Source: Bacteroidota bacterium
GTDB lineage: Bacteria; Bacteroidota; Bacteroidia; Chitinophagales; Saprospiraceae
NCBI GenBank assembly: GCA_963169455.1
Contig: CAUJDW010000079.1
Coordinates: 1-64,000, forward strand
DNA: 64,000 nucleotides
Direction: 5' to 3'
Positions 60,370 through 64,000 of the stretch are shown here, one piece after another (the first letter of the stretch is position 1; the number at the start of each line of letters is the position of its first letter). A model generated the notes under the pieces. The model searched no databases and was not told the origin of the DNA. It saw only the letters and a program-made list of their open reading frames with translations. A program made the position numbers and the translations under genes.

Positions 60370-62367
60370 TCAGCCATGCCCCAGATGCTTCTCCAGGAAG
60401 CCAAGCATGGCCTTGTAGAACTCGAAGCGGTTCTCCTCGTTGGCGAAGCCATGCCCTTCGTTGTATTTCACCAGGTAGGGCACGTCGATGCCCCGCATGC
60501 GCAGGGAGCGGACGATCTGGTCGGATTCGTCGATATTCACCCTGGGGTCGTTGGCGCCCTGCACGACGAAAAGCGGCGCCTGTATTTTGTCGATGTGAAA
60601 AACCGGAGAACTGGCCCGCAGCAATTCCTCGTCCTGTTCGGGGTGCCCCACCATTTCGTAGAGCATTTCCAGGTATGGCCTCCAGTAAGGGGGTATAGTG
60701 TTCATAAAGGTGAAGAGGTTGGAAACCCCCACATAGTCGATCGCACAGGCATACAGCCCGGGGGTAAAGGTGATGCCGGCCAGGGTGGCGTAGCCGCCGT
60801 AGCTGGCGCCGTAGATCGCGATGCGCGCCGGGTCGGCGATGCCTTCTGCGATCAGCCAGCGGACGCCGTCGGTGATGTCGTCCTGCATGGCGCGGCCCCA
60901 TTGTTTGAATCCCTTCTGCCAGAATTCCCTGCCGTAGCCGGTACTGCCGCGGTAGTTGAGCTGTAGCACGGCATAGCCATGGCTGGCCAGCAGTTGCACT
61001 TCCGGGTTGTAGCCCCAGCTATCGCGCACCCAGGGGCCGCCATGGGGATTGACCACCACCGGCAGGCCGCGGGCTTCCCGGCCCTGAGGCAGCGTCAGGT
61101 AGCCGTGTATGGTGAGCCCGTCACGGCTGGCGTATTGAATGGGCTTCATGGGCGACATGTCCGCCTCGTCCAGCCAGGGGCTTACATCGACAATCTTTTC
61201 CAGCCTGCCGGCGGTTTTGTCAAAATAATAGTAAGCGCCCAGAGAGCGGTCGCTGTAGGTACGGGCCAGGTATTTATCTTCGGCCTTACTGATACTGGTA
61301 ATAACCACTTCATAACCGGGCAGCTCGCCTTCCAGGAATTCCTGGAGCTGTTTCCTTTCCTCGTCGAAGAAGCGGATTTCCCTTTTCCAGGTAGTGTAAA
61401 CGGCGCCGGTGAGCACCTTGCGCCTGCGGGAATAGATCAGGCTGCCCGCATCTACTTCGGGGTGGGAGAAGACCACCTCCTCAACTTCCTGCCCGGTTTC
61501 GAGGCTGAACCGGACGATCTCGCTTCGGTCGCGCCCGATATTGGTAGAAGCATAAATAACCGGGCCATTGTCGAACTCGAAGAACTGGGGGTCGAGGCTT
61601 TCCTTGAAATTGGTCGTGATAACCGTACGGAATTCCCCGGTTTCGGTGGGCCGGTACAGAATGCTGTGGTTGACGCCGTCGATGGTTTTAATGGCCAGCC
61701 GCAGTTTGCCGTCGTGGTCGGTCATCCAGGCCGTGATGGGCTCTGCGGGATTGTCATTGGCGGCCAGCCGGAAAAATTCGCCGGTATGGATATTAATTCG
61801 GTAAGGTTCGAACAACATGGGGTTGTTCTTATTCATCCCGATGATGAGTTCATCCTCATTGTCCTCCAGCTCGTCTATGAGCTGGATTTTAACGCCTTCG
61901 AAAGGGGTGAGGTCTTTGGCGTTGCTCCCGTCGCGATTGATGGCGAAGAGTTGGTAGTTCTCATCGCCCCCGCTGTCCTTGACGTACACCAGGCGCTGGC
62001 CGCTGGCCCAGAAATAGCCGGAGATATCGCGCTCGGTTTCACTGGTCAGGCGAATGGCCTGGTTGTCGCCCAGCTTCTGGACGAAAATATTGCGCCGGCG
62101 CTCGTAGGGGCCCAGATAGGCGAGGTATTCCCCGCCGGGTGATAGCTGGAAAGCCACTTTGTCCGGGTTCCTGAAAAAGTCTTCAACACTGTATTTGGAA
62201 GATCCGTCCCCGAGTTGCACCAAAGCGGACAAGGCTTCGGGGGAGCTGGGAAGAGAAGGGTCGCCGGGCAACGGCCTTTTGTCTGTTGTGTTCATACGTG
62301 CAGTTCTTGCGGCAAGCCTGCTGGCCTCCGTTTTTTCAGCAGGTGAAGGGCTGTCCTTCTTTTGCAT
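60370..62367 (-). CDS. S9 family prolyl oligopeptidase/acylaminoacyl-peptidase-like protein
   Basis: A 665-residue serine peptidase without a signal peptide, so cytoplasmic. Residues about 55-400 form a beta-propeller (QLSPGGEYLAYLGPYERRRN; WASGQRLVYVKDSGGDENYQ); residues about 410-665 form the alpha/beta hydrolase: VNPHGGPWVRDSWGYNPEVQ, nucleophile in IYGASYGGYA, Asp in QGANDPRVN, His in EGHGFANEEN. The ATG at 62367 lies almost on a TATCTTTA promoter-like box, so the in-frame ATG at 62295 (MNTTDKRPLPG) is a serious alternative. It degrades short peptides or removes blocked N-termini. It differs from the exported DPP IV-type gene at 27373. Confidence 0.9.
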   Translation of the reverse strand: MQKKDSPSPAEKTEASRLAARTARMNTTDKRPLPGDPSLPSSPEALSALVQLGDGSSKYSVEDFFRNPDKVAFQLSPGGEYLAYLGPYERRRNIFVQKLGDNQAIRLTSETERDISGYFWASGQRLVYVKDSGGDENYQLFAINRDGSNAKDLTPFEGVKIQLIDELEDNEDELIIGMNKNNPMLFEPYRINIHTGEFFRLAANDNPAEPITAWMTDHDGKLRLAIKTIDGVNHSILYRPTETGEFRTVITTNFKESLDPQFFEFDNGPVIYASTNIGRDRSEIVRFSLETGQEVEEVVFSHPEVDAGSLIYSRRRKVLTGAVYTTWKREIRFFDEERKQLQEFLEGELPGYEVVITSISKAEDKYLARTYSDRSLGAYYYFDKTAGRLEKIVDVSPWLDEADMSPMKPIQYASRDGLTIHGYLTLPQGREARGLPVVVNPHGGPWVRDSWGYNPEVQLLASHGYAVLQLNYRGSTGYGREFWQKGFKQWGRAMQDDITDGVRWLIAEGIADPARIAIYGASYGGYATLAGITFTPGLYACAIDYVGVSNLFTFMNTIPPYWRPYLEMLYEMVGHPEQDEELLRASSPVFHIDKIQAPLFVVQGANDPRVNIDESDQIVRSLRMRGIDVPYLVKYNEGHGFANEENRFEFYKAMLGFLEKHLGHG

Positions 62368-62548
62368 ACAGGGTAAAGATAGCGATTAGCCGGAATTTTA
62401 GAAAAAAAGAGGCAGCGTGTGGGGTGCAGAGCGCAAAGCCTTGGCAGGGCAAGGTTGAAGGAGCCCGGGATAGGCCCAGGGTAACAAGGAACTACCAAAT
62501 TTTGAATTTGTTAGTTAAGGTTTCATCCGCCTCCGCGGGCCGTAGCCG

Positions 62549-64000
62549 CTACGGCGGGGGAATGCCTCCCGGCCGGGGAACGAGGCCGGGCGCACTTTCC
62601 ATAGCTTCTTCCTGATGGCGCCACAACTCCTGGAAGGCAGGGCTGTTCGCGCGCAGGTACGGGAAAGAGCCCTCATCGACGATCCGGCCATCGGCCATAA
62701 TGTAGATGTAGTCGAACTGGTTGAGCAGGTGGAGGCGGTGCAGGGAGGACACGATGGCTTTGTCTTTAAACGCTTCAAAAAGCTGCTGGTATATCTGCAG
62801 TTCGGTTTTGGGGTCGACGCTGCTGGTCGGTTCGTCCATCAATACGATATCGCTGTCGCGGGCGGCGAGGATGCCGCGGGCCAGGGCCAGGCGCTGCCGC
62901 TGCCCGCCGGAAAGGTTGACGCCTTTTTCCTTGATGCTCGATTGCAGCCCCCTCGGCAATTGCTCCAGCACGCTGTCGAACCGGGCTGCGCGGCAGGCCT
63001 TCTGCACTTCCTCTTCGCTGAATGGCAGGCCGAGCGTGATGTTGTACTCGATGGTGTTCTCGAATATCTCCGGCTCCTGGGGAAACAGCGTTACACTGTT
63101 GGCCACGCAGGGCATGCCCGCCACGGCCTGCCCGTCGGCCGACAGGCGTAGGCCCGCCTCGGGGTTGTACAGGCCGCGCAGGATGGCCATAAGGGTGCTT
63201 TTCCCACTGCCGCTCTCGCCGACCAGGGCCAGGCGCTGGCCCCGGCTGATGCGGATGTTCAGGCCATGCAGCCCCTGGGCTTTTTCATCTTCCGGCCTTT
63301 TTTCGTTGTGTGTGAAATGGAGCCCGCTGATATCCAGGCGCCGCCAGCCCTCAGGCAGAACCGCGCCCGCGTCCGGAAGATGGCGCCGGCCGTAGGCTTC
63401 TAAAATATTGTGGGCGGTCTGTACATCGGTGTGGTAACGCACCACCTGCGTGTATTGCCAGGCCATGCCGTGGAAAACCCCGGTAAAGCGCTGTACGTAA
63501 GCCATAAGCGTGACCAGGGTTCCGATCAGGAAGGCTTCTCCCGGAACCCAGTGCTGAAAGACATACCCTACCAGGATCACTCCGTAGATAAGGGCTACGC
63601 AGATGTCCATGACGAACCATTTCCACTCGTTGACCAGTATTTTGCGGCGGAAAGGCGGCAGTATATCCATGACCCGGCCCAGCAGCCCCTTTTCCATGCG
63701 CTGTTCCAGCCGCAGCGTAATGACGGTGATGATGTTCGACAAGCTGTCGAACAGGGTGGACGACACCACGTGTTCTTTCTCATTGACCTCCCTGGAAGCC
63801 TCGATGAAAGGTTTGTCGAATTTCAGCAGCAGATATATCACGCCTGCCCCCATGAGCGCCGCGATGAACCCGAAAAGGGGCGAAAAGTAGATCATGGCGG
63901 CGAAGGAAAAGGCGAAGCTCAGGAAGGTTTTCAGGTACATGAAGCCGGAATCGAAAAAATCCTTCAAGGCCTCATAAGCTTTGCGGATGCGGTTGATGGT
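62549..64000 (-). CDS. ABC exporter with fused ATPase, 3' part of gene (5' end beyond the window)
   Basis: The open frame runs from the window edge (64000) to the stop at 62549: 483 codons of a type IV (half-size) ABC exporter. The visible membrane domain has about four helices (LSFAFSFAAMIYFSPLFGFI; VALIYGVILVGYVF; EAFLIGTLVTLMAYVQRFTG). The nucleotide-binding domain has Walker A GESGSGKST, Q-loop LFPQEPEIF, signature LSGGQRQRLALARG, Walker B DIVLMDEPTSSVD and H-loop SSLHRL, all intact. The first one or two membrane helices and the start are missing. Substrate unknown. The C-terminus ends in a Pro/Gly-rich tail. The 181 bases to the next gene hold nothing clear. Confidence 0.93.
   Translation of the reverse strand, partial: TINRIRKAYEALKDFFDSGFMYLKTFLSFAFSFAAMIYFSPLFGFIAALMGAGVIYLLLKFDKPFIEASREVNEKEHVVSSTLFDSLSNIITVITLRLEQRMEKGLLGRVMDILPPFRRKILVNEWKWFVMDICVALIYGVILVGYVFQHWVPGEAFLIGTLVTLMAYVQRFTGVFHGMAWQYTQVVRYHTDVQTAHNILEAYGRRHLPDAGAVLPEGWRRLDISGLHFTHNEKRPEDEKAQGLHGLNIRISRGQRLALVGESGSGKSTLMAILRGLYNPEAGLRLSADGQAVAGMPCVANSVTLFPQEPEIFENTIEYNITLGLPFSEEEVQKACRAARFDSVLEQLPRGLQSSIKEKGVNLSGGQRQRLALARGILAARDSDIVLMDEPTSSVDPKTELQIYQQLFEAFKDKAIVSSLHRLHLLNQFDYIYIMADGRIVDEGSFPYLRANSPAFQELWRHQEEAMESAPGLVPRPGGIPPP

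Overview
This 64 kb window is a stretch of bacterial chromosome from the phylum Bacteroidota, most likely the Saprospiria (Lewinella/Phaeodactylibacter-like). The evidence is: type IX secretion sorting domains of type A (15776-17188, 48072-49223) and of the gliding-motility type B (two giant SprB-repeat proteins, 19118-25150); Bacteroidota-only families (DUF4270, DUF4290, DUF4286, DUF4954, a half-length GT5 'glycogen synthase'); and a tRNA-Asn promoter with the Bacteroidota -33 TTG / -7 TAnnTTTG layout. Most of the window is G+C rich; the first 1.6 kb is visibly A+T rich and foreign.

Layout. 1-2.3 kb is a mobile scrap-yard: the 5' end of an IS3-type orfA, a small ORF followed by an attC-like hairpin (an integron cassette remnant), a low-GC beta-propeller lipoprotein, and a decayed IS4-type transposase abutting panD. 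2.3-10.5 kb is a housekeeping block: panDC reading left, and short GT5, DUF4270 lipoprotein, glmS, DUF4290, murA, DUF4286 reading right (pantothenate, amino-sugar and peptidoglycan precursor supply). 10.5-18.7 kb holds a TPR protein, a zinc-ribbon protein with NIF3, an unknown helical protein, a dockerin/cohesin-like T9SS cargo, rsmI and pssA. 19.1-25.2 kb is a tandem pair of about 1000-residue SprB-repeat surface proteins. 25.2-37.2 kb is accessory: a MITE-like element, a divergent pnuC/nicotinamide-riboside-kinase pair plus a deletion-fused remnant of the same pair 3.6 kb away, an Uma2 nuclease, a DPP IV-type peptidase, envelope proteins, and a Tat-exported molybdenum hydroxylase (iorAB-like).

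37.3-46.3 kb holds PhoX, a YbaK-type deacylase, then a tight leftward operon acyl carrier protein - ADP-forming acyl-CoA synthetase - nagB - DUF4954, and YifB/ComM. 46.4-50.7 kb holds a PIG-L/CBM9 fusion and a sigma / anti-sigma / LTxxQ-protein operon whose last product is a Spy-like T9SS cargo. 50.8-64 kb holds a PfkB kinase, tRNA-Asn with its own promoter and terminator, bcp, nadA, the second (inverted) MITE copy, a tetrapyrrole-methylase-family methyltransferase, a broken Uma2 gene, scpA, envelope proteins, a three-gene operon led by a membrane-anchored protein whose N-terminus resembles effector-associated domain 11, a prolyl-oligopeptidase-type peptidase and the 3' part of an ABC exporter gene.

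Themes: NAD supply appears twice (pnuC + riboside kinase for salvage, nadA for de novo synthesis); amino-sugar flux appears twice (glmS, nagB); envelope stress and surface display through T9SS recur. The best leads for something undescribed are the EAD11-like operon (57388-60071), the ACP/acyl-CoA synthetase/nagB/DUF4954 operon (39458-44651), the attC-bearing island, the inverted MITE pair with an 8-bp minisatellite, and the 10-bp-phased TTACCC arrays upstream of yifB and bcp. Domain calls are from reading the proteins, without any database search.
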